Assembly: GCF_002934545.1 (NCBI RefSeq)
Contig: NZ_PTJA01000004.1
Coordinates: forward strand, 248,001 to 312,000
From: Lacrimispora xylanisolvens
GTDB lineage: Bacteria; Bacillota; Clostridia; Lachnospirales; Lachnospiraceae
Length of the DNA: 64,000 nucleotides
Direction of reading: 5' to 3'
A model generated the notes under the pieces. That model made no database searches and was not told the origin of the DNA. It saw nothing but the letters and a program-made list of their open reading frames with translations. This document shows positions 8,757 through 17,753 of the stretch, in pieces; positions within the stretch are counted from its first letter, which is position 1, and each line of letters starts with the position of its first letter. The position numbers and the translations under genes were made by a program.

Positions 8757-10889
8757 ATGGAATACTTAATCAAAATTTTTTTCAGCTATTTAAGATCAAC
8801 TTTATCTACCGGCATTTTTATATCATTAGCAATCATATTTTTTAAAGCTTTTGACAAGAAGATTAATGTGAGAGTAAAAAATATAGTATGGATTTTGATT
8901 TTAATTAAATTACTAATACCTGTTTCGATACCTGTAAGCATGAATTTGTTTGATGCATTAAGTAATAAATACGCCATGTCTGTACAATCTCAACAGGCTT
9001 CTCCTGTAACAGAAAAACCATTAATCACTGATTCAATAATAGCCAGTCAGCCGCCTTTTTTCCCGGGAAACAATATCACCGGGAAAGTAAGTATTGTTAA
9101 TATGCAAAGGCAAAGCGATATTGCATTCGTTTTTAAAATAGCGGCAGTTGTATGGTTAGATGGAGTAGTTTTATTAAGTCTCTTTTTATTAATTGCACAA
9201 TATAAGTTCAAAAGTAAAATGAAAAAAAGAACAGATATCTTAGATTCGAAGTCACTGGCTTTAATTCAAGAGCTTAAAGTATTGTTATCTATAAAGTCAG
9301 AGATCCCTATCGTAATCAATAATCAGATTAATAGCCCATGTATTTCCGGAATTTTTAAACCTACCATTTATATTCCAGAGTACATCATTAAAGTATGTGA
9401 TACCCCCCAGCTTTCCCACATTCTTCTTCATGAATTGGTTCATTATAAAAGAAAAGACCTAATTTATAATCTACTCAGTATCATTGCACTTAATATTCAT
9501 TGGTATAATCCTCTTGTGTGGCTTGCAGTTAAAAAAATGAAACTTTACAGAGAGTGCTGCTGTGATGCGTTTGTTCTTGAAATTCTTGATGAAGAGGAAA
9601 GCATTGAATATGGAATGACACTTTTAAACTATTCAAGATTATATTTAAATAGAAATAAATACTCACAATTACCAATCTATTTCGAAACAAAAAATCAAAT
9701 AAAGGAGCGAATTACAATGATAAAAGGATTTCATAAAGGTTCTTATAAGGTGACAGGTAAGGTGATTTTAAGCTGCGCCATTGCGGCAAGTGTTATATTT
9801 ACAAATAATCTGGAGGTAAAAGCATTAAATGCGGATAATCTTCTAAAAACAACTAGTTCCGCATTAACTGCTCCGGGGCGAGGCTCCGGCTGGTACCATC
9901 AAAATAACAATTGGTATTATAAACAGGTAGTCGATAAGGTAATTGATAATTGGTATGGTATACAGGATAGTACGAATGAGACGGAATACTGGCTATTTGA
10001 TTCTGGAAAATGGTTCTACTTTGACGGGCAGGGGATCATGGTTAATCATACAACTCTAAAAATTGAGGGAAAAGATTACACATTCAACGAGAATGGCGTC
10101 TGTACAAATAAGGTTTATAAAGGCTGGGTGCTGGATGATGGCGATTCAGGCTGGTATTATTTTGATGAGAATGGAATTATGTTAAAAAACACCACTATAG
10201 ACGAAAATGTATTGGATGAACATGGTAAGTTAGTAAAAGCAAAAGAGCGCAAAACCACAAATGACAAAAGTCAGTATAATGGTTGGTACCAGGAAAATGG
10301 CAAGTGGTATTGTAAACTTGATGGAAAAAATATGACAAAGGCCTGGGTTGGCGTTGGTGGTAATACGTACTATTTCGACGAGCAAGGCGTCATGGTAAGT
10401 AATACAACAATAAAAGTCGACGATAAGAATTATATATTTGATCAAAATGGCGTGTGTACTAATATTGACGAGAAAAAAGGCTGGAATTACGATGATGGGC
10501 AATGGTCTTATTACGATAATAATGGCGTAGCGCTTAAGAATACTACGATAGATGGATACAAACTTGATTCTAATGGAGTTAGGGTTGAATCAGAAAATAT
10601 TGGTTCAACTGAAGCGTACTACATTCAAGGCGCAGATGGTTCACTGGTTGATCTTCAACTGAAAGATTATTATGTAAGAGATCCGGAATCAACAGACGGG
10701 TGGTACAGTAAGGAAGATGCATGGTATCTAAAAAAAGATAACAAAAATATAACTGGTTGGGTGAAACATAATCATGCGTGGGTTTATTTGGATAATCAGG
10801 GAAAACTGGTTAAGGATACTACTTTAAAAATTGACGGTAAGGACTATGTGTTTAATTTTGATGGGGTATGTACGAATAAGCTGGATTAA
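8757..10889 (+). CDS. BlaR1-like M56 metalloprotease with cell-wall-binding repeats
   Basis: The first 350 residues are a BlaR1/MecR1-type membrane protease. Three hydrophobic segments (about 8-30, 42-62, 125-148) are followed by the zinc site HELVH (225-229), a further ligand near Glu266 in the stretch RECCCD, and a fourth membrane segment (about 334-350). In BlaR1 the outer domain is a penicillin sensor. Here residues 375-710 instead hold repeats of the GWYxxNGKWYY kind, alternating with modules ending FNENGVCTN, the type found in choline- or glucan-binding proteins. By family topology they lie outside the cell, so the sensor would read wall polymer or attachment state rather than beta-lactam. 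GGAGG precedes the ATG. AT-rich codon use differs from the neighbours. Confidence 0.85.
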   Translation: MEYLIKIFFSYLRSTLSTGIFISLAIIFFKAFDKKINVRVKNIVWILILIKLLIPVSIPVSMNLFDALSNKYAMSVQSQQASPVTEKPLITDSIIASQPPFFPGNNITGKVSIVNMQRQSDIAFVFKIAAVVWLDGVVLLSLFLLIAQYKFKSKMKKRTDILDSKSLALIQELKVLLSIKSEIPIVINNQINSPCISGIFKPTIYIPEYIIKVCDTPQLSHILLHELVHYKRKDLIYNLLSIIALNIHWYNPLVWLAVKKMKLYRECCCDAFVLEILDEEESIEYGMTLLNYSRLYLNRNKYSQLPIYFETKNQIKERITMIKGFHKGSYKVTGKVILSCAIAASVIFTNNLEVKALNADNLLKTTSSALTAPGRGSGWYHQNNNWYYKQVVDKVIDNWYGIQDSTNETEYWLFDSGKWFYFDGQGIMVNHTTLKIEGKDYTFNENGVCTNKVYKGWVLDDGDSGWYYFDENGIMLKNTTIDENVLDEHGKLVKAKERKTTNDKSQYNGWYQENGKWYCKLDGKNMTKAWVGVGGNTYYFDEQGVMVSNTTIKVDDKNYIFDQNGVCTNIDEKKGWNYDDGQWSYYDNNGVALKNTTIDGYKLDSNGVRVESENIGSTEAYYIQGADGSLVDLQLKDYYVRDPESTDGWYSKEDAWYLKKDNKNITGWVKHNHAWVYLDNQGKLVKDTTLKIDGKDYVFNFDGVCTNKLD

Positions 10890-10952
10890 TAAAAATTCTA
10901 TGGGTGAAAGGATTTTAATATAGCGATTAATAAGTGTCATCGGCACTTCAAC

Positions 10953-10998
10953 TCCCCTGCCCCTCAATCTTGAGGGGATCAGGGGTTTCTTTCTGTTT
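10953..10998 (+). terminator. Terminator after the BlaI/M56 pair
   Basis: A GC-rich stem pairs CCCCTGCCCCTCAA with TTGAGGGGATCAGGGG around a 2-base turn and is followed by TTTCTTTCTGTTTT on the plus strand. Confidence 0.85.
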
Positions 10999-11000
10999 TA

Positions 11001-11957
11001 TTAAGGTTCAATGCAATATTCAAACCCGGCTTCTTCAATCATTTTAATGGTGCTGTCAATGCTTTCACCGCCTGCAGTAAGGTACCCAGAAGCAAATACA
11101 GAATCAACCGCATAAAACATCCATTTTTCTTTTCCCTTTAAATAAAGCTCCCTTCCTGCCGCGCACCGGATATCTGATCGGGGATTTAAAAGTCTGGCCA
11201 GACAAAGTACTTTTAAGCAGTATTCAGAAGTTAGAATGGCTGTACTCTGATGTTCCAGCGCCGTACCTTTTATGGGTATGAGAAAATTAATGGGGACTGC
11301 TTTTGGACTTAAATCCCCAATCTCAAACAGCATGTCCACCACATCTTCCGGCTTTTCTCCTAATCCCACGATTCCGCCGCAGCAAAGTTCAAATCCCATC
11401 TCTTTTAACATATTAATATTGGCAATCCGCTGCTCATAGGTGTGGGTTGTGCAGATATTGGGATAATAGTTTCTGCCTGTATTTAAATTATGGTTGATTC
11501 TGTCCACACCGGCTTCTTTTAATATCATCGCCTGCTGTTTTGTAAGAAATCCGATGGAACAGCAGACCGGAGTATGACTTTCTTTTTTCAGTTTTTTAAT
11601 TTCACTGGCAAATGCAACAATCTCCTGGTCAGAAAAACGGATTCCGCTTAATCCGATGCAGTGCCTTGCCAGCTTCTTTTCTTTAACCAGATAACCGTCT
11701 TGTAATAGCTTCTCACAGGAGATTAGTTCATAAGTATCAATGTCCGTTTTTGCCTGTCCGGACTGGGCGCAGTAAGCGCAGTTCTGGGAACAGTTACCAC
11801 TGCGGGCATTGGTAAGCAGGTGTATACTCACCATATTCCCTTTATGCTTCTTTCGCAATGTATAAGCTGCTTCAAGAAGTTTGGGTAGTTCTTCATCCGG
11901 CATCAGAAGAATGGACCTGGCATCTTCCTTTGTAAGATTTATGTACGGATCTGTCAT
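11001..11957 (-). CDS. bioB: Biotin synthase (radical SAM)
   Basis: The 318-residue enzyme inserts sulfur into dethiobiotin to make biotin. The radical-SAM cluster motif is CSQNCAYC (Cys56, Cys60, Cys63), followed by AQSGQ, and the later GIVGLGE and NFLIP motifs are typical of BioB. The ATG at 11957 with its AGGAGGAC site is used; an upstream in-frame ATG would run deep into bioY. It follows bioY in a two-gene operon under a BirA-type operator. No bioA, bioD or bioF is nearby, so the cell may import or scavenge late precursors. Confidence 0.9.
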   Translation of the reverse strand: MTDPYINLTKEDARSILLMPDEELPKLLEAAYTLRKKHKGNMVSIHLLTNARSGNCSQNCAYCAQSGQAKTDIDTYELISCEKLLQDGYLVKEKKLARHCIGLSGIRFSDQEIVAFASEIKKLKKESHTPVCCSIGFLTKQQAMILKEAGVDRINHNLNTGRNYYPNICTTHTYEQRIANINMLKEMGFELCCGGIVGLGEKPEDVVDMLFEIGDLSPKAVPINFLIPIKGTALEHQSTAILTSEYCLKVLCLARLLNPRSDIRCAAGRELYLKGKEKWMFYAVDSVFASGYLTAGGESIDSTIKMIEEAGFEYCIEP

Positions 11958-11980
11958 TTCTGTCCTCCTCTTATTCTTCA

Positions 11981-12523
11981 TTACCACTGCAAAGTTCTTT
12001 GAAATACAGAATATAAACGGCGGACTAAAACGATGGTGATGCATGTCTTTAATAAATCACCCGGCAGAAACGGGATTACGCAAAGACTGAGAGCTGCTGT
12101 AAAAGAGGTGTGGGTAATATAGGAAAACCACAGGGTTCCAAATGAGTAAGTAACCAGCCAGCCGGCCAGTATGGACAAAGCAAGGGTTTTAACCGTGCGT
12201 TTTCCAAAACGCTCCAAAACCCATCCTGTCACATAAGCTGATACTACATAACCGATAATATATCCGCCCGTAGGTCCCGCTAACCTGGTAAGCCCTCCGT
12301 TAAATCCGGAAAATACCGGAAGACCTGCTGCGCCCATCAAAACAAAGGTAAGCTGGCTTAATGCCCCCAGCCTTGATCCCAGTAACCCTGCCGCTAGAAA
12401 GGTAGAAAGATGAGCAAAATTAACGGGTACCGGTCCGATGGGGATGGTAATTTGAGACAGGATTGCGGTCAGAGATGCAAACAAAGCACATAACGTAATT
12501 TCTTTTGTTTTTGAATTTTTCAT
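11981..12523 (-). CDS. bioY: Biotin ECF transporter S component BioY
   Basis: This 180-residue integral membrane protein with about six hydrophobic segments binds biotin for uptake. The motifs TIPIGPVPVNFAHLSTFLAAGLLG and FNGGLTRLAGPTGGYIIGY are characteristic of BioY. It can work with a shared ECF module; the EcfT/ATPase genes at 24.6-27 kb belong to another operon but could serve it. It heads the bioY-bioB operon, with a consensus promoter whose -35 box is covered by a BirA-type site. Confidence 0.95.
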   Translation of the reverse strand: MKNSKTKEITLCALFASLTAILSQITIPIGPVPVNFAHLSTFLAAGLLGSRLGALSQLTFVLMGAAGLPVFSGFNGGLTRLAGPTGGYIIGYVVSAYVTGWVLERFGKRTVKTLALSILAGWLVTYSFGTLWFSYITHTSFTAALSLCVIPFLPGDLLKTCITIVLVRRLYSVFQRTLQW

Positions 12524-12559
12524 GAAAAATCCCCCTGTAGAATGATGTCATTTTTCATC

Positions 12560-12613
12560 ATTATACAAAGGGATTTTTATATTGTCAACCTGATTGTTGT
12601 TTCAGGTTAACAT
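12560..12613 (-). promoter_or_regulatory. bioY promoter with BirA-type operator
   Basis: Minus-strand TTGACA (12583-12588) and TATAAT (12560-12565) are exactly 17 bases apart, a full consensus promoter. The dyad TTGTCAACC-N14-GGTTAACAT (12582-12613) overlaps the -35 box and matches the Firmicute BirA repressor site architecture, so biotin repression of bioYB is expected. Confidence 0.88.
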
Positions 12614-12617
12614 TTCA

Positions 12618-13445
12618 TTATTTTTCGTAAAGAAACTTTTCCGGAAGGGTAACTTTAAAATCACGGGCAAGATCTTTAAAGTTCTGTGGTGTGATTGTCT
12701 GCAGTTTATCCGGACGTATGGATAAAACCTTTACCAGAATCTCTGCTGATTTCTCAACCGTATGCATCAATCCGAAGGTTAAGTCAAAGTCTTCACCGGA
12801 AGCGAAGAGACCATGATGGGCCCATACTGCCACGTCATATTTCTTCATTAACTCACTGGTAGCAACTGCGATATCGCGACCGCCTGGCACCATCCAGCCC
12901 ACCACACCAACACCACTTGGGAAAACAACGGGGCATTCGGTAGCCATCTCCCATAACTCTCTTGTAAATACACGGTCTTCCAAAGGCAGCACAAAGGTTA
13001 ATGCAATTACATTAGCCGGATGAGCATGATAAATCACCCGGTGCATACCATTGGTTGCAATCTTCTTCACTTCATGATTCATTAAATGGGAAGGCAGCTC
13101 ACTGGTAGGGCGTCCTCCGTTTACAAGGCCCCAGCAGATCCTGTAATTTTCTCCGGATTCATCGATTTCTATGATACAGGTGTTTGCAGCCGGATCTAAA
13201 ATCACATTACGAAAATATTTTCCGCTTCCTGTTACCATAAAATATTCTCCTGCCAGATCCTTAACCGTTGTTCCGATGGGCTGCCAGGAAGTGTTTTGAT
13301 CTAATTCTTCCTTTACAGACTCCACTTCTTCTGCCTTAATCCGGTAGCTTAAATTTCCTCCGTTTCTTTCATGCCAGTTCTGGTTAAAACCATCGTCACA
13401 CATACGGATAAAGCCTTTTACAAATTCTGCATCTAATATCTTCAT
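12618..13445 (-). CDS. rhaD: Rhamnulose-1-phosphate aldolase
   Basis: This class II (zinc) aldolase of 275 residues splits L-rhamnulose-1-phosphate into dihydroxyacetone phosphate and L-lactaldehyde. The zinc-ligand motif HAHPAN and the later WAHHGLFASG motif are present. It is the last gene of the rhamnose operon, 12 bases after rhaA. No clear terminator follows; the BirA dyad just downstream can also fold as a hairpin. Confidence 0.95.
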   Translation of the reverse strand: MKILDAEFVKGFIRMCDDGFNQNWHERNGGNLSYRIKAEEVESVKEELDQNTSWQPIGTTVKDLAGEYFMVTGSGKYFRNVILDPAANTCIIEIDESGENYRICWGLVNGGRPTSELPSHLMNHEVKKIATNGMHRVIYHAHPANVIALTFVLPLEDRVFTRELWEMATECPVVFPSGVGVVGWMVPGGRDIAVATSELMKKYDVAVWAHHGLFASGEDFDLTFGLMHTVEKSAEILVKVLSIRPDKLQTITPQNFKDLARDFKVTLPEKFLYEK

Positions 13446-13457
13446 GTTTCTTCTCCT

Positions 13458-14708
13458 CTATTTGCGGTCTGCCAGCACTTCTTTTTCATATGCGGTAATC
13501 TGGCTGAACCAGTCTTCTTTTGCAGGTACTCCGTTTATCTCACAGAAATAATTCCATACATCACCGATCGGGTAGAGCTTTAACTCTTCCTGAAGCATCA
13601 TAAGCTCTGTGAAATTACGGGATTCCTGTAAAGCAGCCAGCTTCTCATTGGGAAGCAGAAGGGCGTTCAAAAGAGCTTTCTGCATATTTCTCATTCCTAC
13701 TACCCAGGCGCTTAAACGGTTGATGCTGGCATCAAAAAAGTCCAGAGCCAAAAGGACACGGTCTGCTCCGCCGCGCACAACCTCTTTTGCGATCTCTTTC
13801 GTCTCATCGTCAAACAATACCACATGATCACTGTCCCAGCGAACTGGTCTGGTTACATGAAGTGCTACTTTATCAAAAAACAGAAGCATGGAAGAGATCT
13901 TATCAGAAACTACCTCCGTCGGATGATAATGTCCACTGTCTAACAGGCAGAGAATATCATTCTTTGATGCATAGTTCATATAAAATTCATGGGAGCCTAC
14001 GGTACAGCTTTCCATACCAATGCCAAATACCTTTGATTCCACTGCGACAAATACCTTAGACTTATCGTAATCCATGGAAAGAATCTGGTCAAGGGAATCT
14101 TTTAATCTCGCTCTTGGTGAGGTACGGTCGGCAGGAATGTCCTTAAATCCGTCTGGAATCCAGATATTCATGGTACAGGGTGTACCTAACTCTTCGGCAA
14201 AATACTGGGAAATGCGGATGCACGCCTGTACATGGCGGATCCAGAATGCCCTTATTTCAGGATCTTCGCTTGATAAGGTGGCATGCTCTGCTTTTGAATG
14301 GGAAAATAAGGTAGGATTAAAATCAATACCAATTCCTCTCTCTTTCGCAAATTCCACCCATTTTGCAAAATGCTTTGGTTCCAGCTTATCCCGGTCAGCC
14401 CATTCTCCCTCTTCAAAGACTGCGTAGCTTGCATGAAGATTGATTCTGTGTTTTCCAGGAATCAGGCTCAGCGCCTTGTCCATATCTGCCATCAGTTCTT
14501 TGGAATTGCGTGCCCGTCCCGGATAATTTCCGGTGGTCTGGATTCCTCCTGATAATGCACCGGCTCCGTCAAATCCGGTTACGTCATCACCCTGCCAGCA
14601 GTGCATGGAGATGGGGATCTGTTTCAGTGCAAGAAGTACCTGGTCTGTATCAACGCCTACTGCTTTATATGATTCCCTTGCTGCTTCATATCTTTCTTTG
14701 ATTGTCAT
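13458..14708 (-). CDS. rhaA: L-rhamnose isomerase
   Basis: The 416-residue metal-dependent isomerase converts L-rhamnose to L-rhamnulose. Family motifs include ISMHCWQGDDVTGFD, TTGNYPGRA near the N-terminus, INLHASYA, and LLDSGHYHPTEVVSDK for metal binding. Length agrees with E. coli RhaA (419). It lies between rhaM and rhaD in the operon, with a good AAGGAAGAAA site before the ATG. Confidence 0.97.
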   Translation of the reverse strand: MTIKERYEAARESYKAVGVDTDQVLLALKQIPISMHCWQGDDVTGFDGAGALSGGIQTTGNYPGRARNSKELMADMDKALSLIPGKHRINLHASYAVFEEGEWADRDKLEPKHFAKWVEFAKERGIGIDFNPTLFSHSKAEHATLSSEDPEIRAFWIRHVQACIRISQYFAEELGTPCTMNIWIPDGFKDIPADRTSPRARLKDSLDQILSMDYDKSKVFVAVESKVFGIGMESCTVGSHEFYMNYASKNDILCLLDSGHYHPTEVVSDKISSMLLFFDKVALHVTRPVRWDSDHVVLFDDETKEIAKEVVRGGADRVLLALDFFDASINRLSAWVVGMRNMQKALLNALLLPNEKLAALQESRNFTELMMLQEELKLYPIGDVWNYFCEINGVPAKEDWFSQITAYEKEVLADRK

Positions 14709-14732
14709 ATTTATTTCTTCCTTTCTTTTTTT

Positions 14733-15047
14733 TCAGTCTAAATGGAATACCGGTTTTAATCCGTCTGAAACAGGGCTGTTGTCAGGATTAGTTTTCATAA
14801 TGTCCGCCATATAATCCCACCATTTCCGGTTAATGGGTGTATCTGCAGATTTCGCCCATTTCTCTTCCTCTTCTATTTCAATATAGCCATAAAGCACATT
14901 GGTTTCTTCATCTAAAAATATGGAATAATTATGTCCGCCGCATTCATGAATCATTTCTTTCATTTCCGGCCAAAGCAGATTGTGGCGTCTCTCATATTCC
15001 TCCGCCATGCCTTCATTTAAATACATTTTAAATGATTTTCTGATCAT
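14733..15047 (-). CDS. rhaM: L-rhamnose mutarotase
   Basis: This 104-residue dimeric alpha/beta-barrel protein interconverts the alpha and beta anomers of L-rhamnose, feeding the isomerase. The pattern YERRHNLLWPEM near the N-terminus and the RKWWDYMADIM segment are typical of RhaM (YiiL). It sits between rhaB and rhaA with short spacers. Confidence 0.95.
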   Translation of the reverse strand: MIRKSFKMYLNEGMAEEYERRHNLLWPEMKEMIHECGGHNYSIFLDEETNVLYGYIEIEEEEKWAKSADTPINRKWWDYMADIMKTNPDNSPVSDGLKPVFHLD

Positions 15048-15073
15048 ATCGTTCCTCTCCTATTCACAGCCGA

Positions 15074-16504
15074 TTACAGCGGCTTATATTCTTTTACAGC
15101 AAATGACTGGTATACTGCTTCTCTTGCTGTTTTTAAATCTTCAAATTCTCCGTATGAAATCATCTGAGCCAGCAGATTTCCAATTGCAGTGGCTTCTCCC
15201 GGTCCGGCATAAACCGTTTTCCCCGTCTGTTTTGCAGTTAATTCATTTAGGTAAGCTGCATTGGAACCGCCTCCCACCACATGAAGACTGGAATATGTTT
15301 TTCCTGTAATGGACTGAAGCTCTTTGGTTGTCTCTTTATAGCATACAGCAAGATTGTTATAAATCACCGCCGCAATTTCTCCTGCACTTTTTGGTACAGG
15401 CTGGTTATTTCTATGGCAGAACTCAGCAACCGCATTTATCATACTCTCAGGAGCCAGAAAGCAGTTATCGTTACAGTCAACCAGAGACGGGATACTTTCC
15501 TTTGATGCAAGCTCACACAGTTCTGCGAAGGAATAAATTTCACCCCTCTCAGCCAGCTCTTTTTTCACTGACTGTATCATCCAAAGTCCCATAATATTTT
15601 TTAAATACCGATAACGGAATTCATAACCGCCTTCGTTGGTAAAATTAGCTTCCATACTTTTGATGGAACAGTCGGCAGCCGGAAGTTCGGTTCCCATAAG
15701 CGACCAGGTTCCTGAGCTGATGTATAGTATGTCCTCCTGAAGTTCTTCTCTTCCCGGAACTTTAGGAACAGCCATTACCGCAGAACCGGTATCATGGGTG
15801 GCAGGTAATACCACAGTACAGGAAAATCCCACCTCTTTTATAATATCCTCAGTGAACTGGCCTACCTTTGTTCCAGGCATGGAAAGGGGTCTAAATAACT
15901 TCTCCGGATAGGAAAGCATACGAATCAGTTCATAATCCCAATCCTCAGTTACAGGGCTGACCAGCTGGGTAGTGGTAGCATTGGTATACTCCTGCTTCTT
16001 TTCTCCTGTCAGCAGAAAATGAAAGTAATCTGGAATCATAAGAAGCGATTCTGCTCTCTTAAGAAGATCTGGTTCTTTCTCTTTAACAGCCATCAGCTGA
16101 TAAATTGTGTTAAAGATCTGTTTTTGAATTCCTGTTCTCTTATATAAATCATTCTGTGAAATGATTTCATATACCTTTTCATCCATTCCCGTTGTTCTGT
16201 CATCCCGGTATCCTGCTGCCCTTCCAAGAATTTTATTCTCCTCATCAAGAAGAACAAAATCCACTGCCCAGGTGTCAATGCCCATGCTGACGGGTATCTT
16301 ACCAAGTTTTTTACACTGCTTCAGTCCCTCTTTTATTTCAGCAAATAAGGACTCCACATCCCAGGATAAATGACCATTCTCCTGCCTCATTCCATTGTCA
16401 AAACGGTAAATCTCTTCCAGAATTATCTTGTTGTCCTTTACAGTACCGAGTATATGACGACCGCTGGAGGCTCCTATGTCTACCGCAAGATAATATTTTT
16501 CCAT
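15074..16504 (-). CDS. rhaB: Rhamnulokinase
   Basis: This FGGY-family sugar kinase of 476 residues phosphorylates L-rhamnulose with ATP. It shows the N-terminal phosphate loop AVDIGASSGRHILG, the substrate region GIDTWAVDFVLLD, the ATHDTGSAV motif and the C-terminal GGGSNAAYLNE nucleotide-binding motif. The ATG at 16504 is chosen because the AAAGAG site is about 10 bases upstream; the GTG at 16513 would touch that site. It is the first gene of rhaB-rhaM-rhaA-rhaD. No rhamnose transporter is in the window. Confidence 0.95.
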   Translation of the reverse strand: MEKYYLAVDIGASSGRHILGTVKDNKIILEEIYRFDNGMRQENGHLSWDVESLFAEIKEGLKQCKKLGKIPVSMGIDTWAVDFVLLDEENKILGRAAGYRDDRTTGMDEKVYEIISQNDLYKRTGIQKQIFNTIYQLMAVKEKEPDLLKRAESLLMIPDYFHFLLTGEKKQEYTNATTTQLVSPVTEDWDYELIRMLSYPEKLFRPLSMPGTKVGQFTEDIIKEVGFSCTVVLPATHDTGSAVMAVPKVPGREELQEDILYISSGTWSLMGTELPAADCSIKSMEANFTNEGGYEFRYRYLKNIMGLWMIQSVKKELAERGEIYSFAELCELASKESIPSLVDCNDNCFLAPESMINAVAEFCHRNNQPVPKSAGEIAAVIYNNLAVCYKETTKELQSITGKTYSSLHVVGGGSNAAYLNELTAKQTGKTVYAGPGEATAIGNLLAQMISYGEFEDLKTAREAVYQSFAVKEYKPL

Positions 16505-16837
16505 ACGCACCACACTCTTTCATTATTATTGCCCATGCTCTCTGGGCATAAAGGGATACCCACATTTCTATTTATATCATAACGGATATTTAAATAAAAA
16601 ATAAGGACGCTGTTTAATTAAAACTACGTCCTTATTTGCACTTTCTTTTATAGTTACTAGAAAATATTAAATAGATTAACACGTAATATAGTCGTAAGTT
16701 TGGGTATAATCGCCGTATACACGTCGTCTGCAATTATGGTATAATATAAATATCAAAGGTGTGGTTTGCTTTACGGGTACGTGAGTCCGGTTTTAGTGAA
16801 CTGCATTTTTTATTTTATTAGAAAGAGGTGAGATATT
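16505..16837. other. Intergenic region between rhaB and the CarD-like gene
   Basis: This 333-base gap lies between divergent genes. It holds a short inverted repeat TGCCCA-N7-TGGGCA (16530-16548) in the rhaB leader. A strong hairpin AAATAAGGACG/CGTCCTTATTT (about 16600-16637) is followed by a T-rich run on the minus strand, so it would act as a terminator in that direction, although no minus-strand gene feeds it directly. TATGAT near 16570-16577 (minus) could be the rha -10 box, and TATAAT at 16740-16745 (plus) the -10 for the CarD-like gene. Neither has a good -35, as expected for activator-dependent promoters. No open frame with a ribosome site was found. Confidence 0.5.
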
Positions 16838-17332
16838 ATGAACATAGGTGATGTCTTTATATACGGAAGTCATGGTATTTGTGAGGTTACCGGATTACAG
16901 GATATGTGTATGGATGAAAAAATCAGCCAATATTATGTACTCAAACCTGTTTACCATGCTGCCGCTACAGTATACATTTCATCTATTAGCAGCAGAAGAA
17001 AAACTGAAATTCGCCACATTCTCTCTGCCGATGAAATTTTCTCTCTACTAAAAAAAATGCCGGATAAAGATCACATTTGGAATAATGATAATCGTAAGCG
17101 AAAAGAATTATACCGCCAGATTCTTGCAGATGGTAACCATTACGAACTTGTAAAAATGGTAAAAACTTTACGTTGGCACAAACAAGAGATAAAAAACACG
17201 AATAAAAATAATAAACTACAGATCTCCGATGAAGACTTTCTTAAGGATGCTGAAAAAGCGCTTTGCGAGGAGTTTGCTTATGTATTGAACATCAAGCGTG
17301 AAGAGGTTATTCCGTTTATTTATGAACAGTGA
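16838..17332 (+). CDS. CarD/CdnL-like RNA polymerase-interacting regulator
   Basis: This 164-residue protein starts MNIGDVFIYGSHGICEVTGL, the SH3-like Tudor fold of the CarD/CdnL/TRCF-N family that contacts the RNA polymerase beta subunit. It continues with YYVLKPVYHAAATVYISS, the core of the same domain. The second half is helical and charged, as in CarD proteins, and ends with EEFAYVLNIKREEVIPFI. A clear AGAGGTGAG site precedes the ATG. Its exact targets cannot be told; family members tune rRNA or stress promoters. Base composition is more AT-rich than the neighbouring rha operon. Confidence 0.85.
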   Translation: MNIGDVFIYGSHGICEVTGLQDMCMDEKISQYYVLKPVYHAAATVYISSISSRRKTEIRHILSADEIFSLLKKMPDKDHIWNNDNRKRKELYRQILADGNHYELVKMVKTLRWHKQEIKNTNKNNKLQISDEDFLKDAEKALCEEFAYVLNIKREEVIPFIYEQ

Positions 17333-17391
17333 TGTTAACCCATTTTACATGTTACCCGTAAACTCCCGACTATTCAATTTTTTATTTTTTC

Positions 17392-17420
17392 TTGACATAC
17401 TCAAATTATCGTGTTATACT
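17392..17420 (+). promoter_or_regulatory. Cold-shock gene promoter
   Basis: TTGACA (17392-17397) and TATACT (17415-17420) are separated by exactly 17 bases, which predicts a leader of about 120 bases before the cold-shock gene. Confidence 0.8.
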
Positions 17421-17450
17421 TCAAATAGTATTTTAATAAAGTCTTGATTT

Positions 17451-17500
17451 CGCATATATACGTAAGTCATTATTCTATTGATGATTTACGCATATGTGCG
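17451..17500 (+). promoter_or_regulatory. Structured 5' leader hairpin of the cold-shock mRNA
   Basis: CGCATATATACGTAAGTCAT pairs with ATGATTTACGCATATGTGCG across a short AT-rich loop, with a few G-U pairs. The hairpin is followed by ATTTTTAGTTTT and ends about 47 bases before the start codon. Long folded leaders are known in csp mRNAs and can act as temperature switches; a role as attenuator is also possible because of the T-rich tail. Confidence 0.65.
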
Positions 17501-17547
17501 ATTTTTAGTTTTATCAAATATAATTATAATTTAAGGAGGTATCTTTA

Positions 17548-17748
17548 ATGAATAAAGGTACAGTAAAATGGTTTAATGCGCAAAAGGGATTTGGTTTTAT
17601 CAGCGACGAGAAGGGTAACGATATTTTCGTTCATTTCTCAGGTCTCGCTATGGACGGTTATAAGTCATTAGATGACGGACAGTCTGTAACATTTGATGTT
17701 ACAGAGGGTAATCGTGGGTTACAAGCTGTAAACGTTAACCTCGCATAA
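17548..17748 (+). CDS. Cold-shock protein (CspA/CspB family)
   Basis: This 66-residue single-domain nucleic-acid-binding protein acts as an RNA chaperone. Both RNA-binding motifs are intact: KGFGFI (RNP1) and DIFVHF (RNP2). The sequence [18 protein letters not shown] is the classic start. AAGGAGG lies before the ATG. It is a single-gene unit with a strong promoter, a long structured leader and a UUCG-loop terminator. Confidence 0.97.
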   Translation: MNKGTVKWFNAQKGFGFISDEKGNDIFVHFSGLAMDGYKSLDDGQSVTFDVTEGNRGLQAVNVNLA

Positions 17749-17753
17749 ACATT

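Noticed and set aside
12582-12613. Terminator for rhaD
   Set aside because: The hairpin is formed by the BirA dyad and lacks a T run after it on the minus strand, so it is kept only as an operator.
16769-17362. Short inverted repeat TTTACGGGTA flanking the CarD-like gene
   Set aside because: Only about 10 bases match, with no target-site duplication or transposase; chance is likely.
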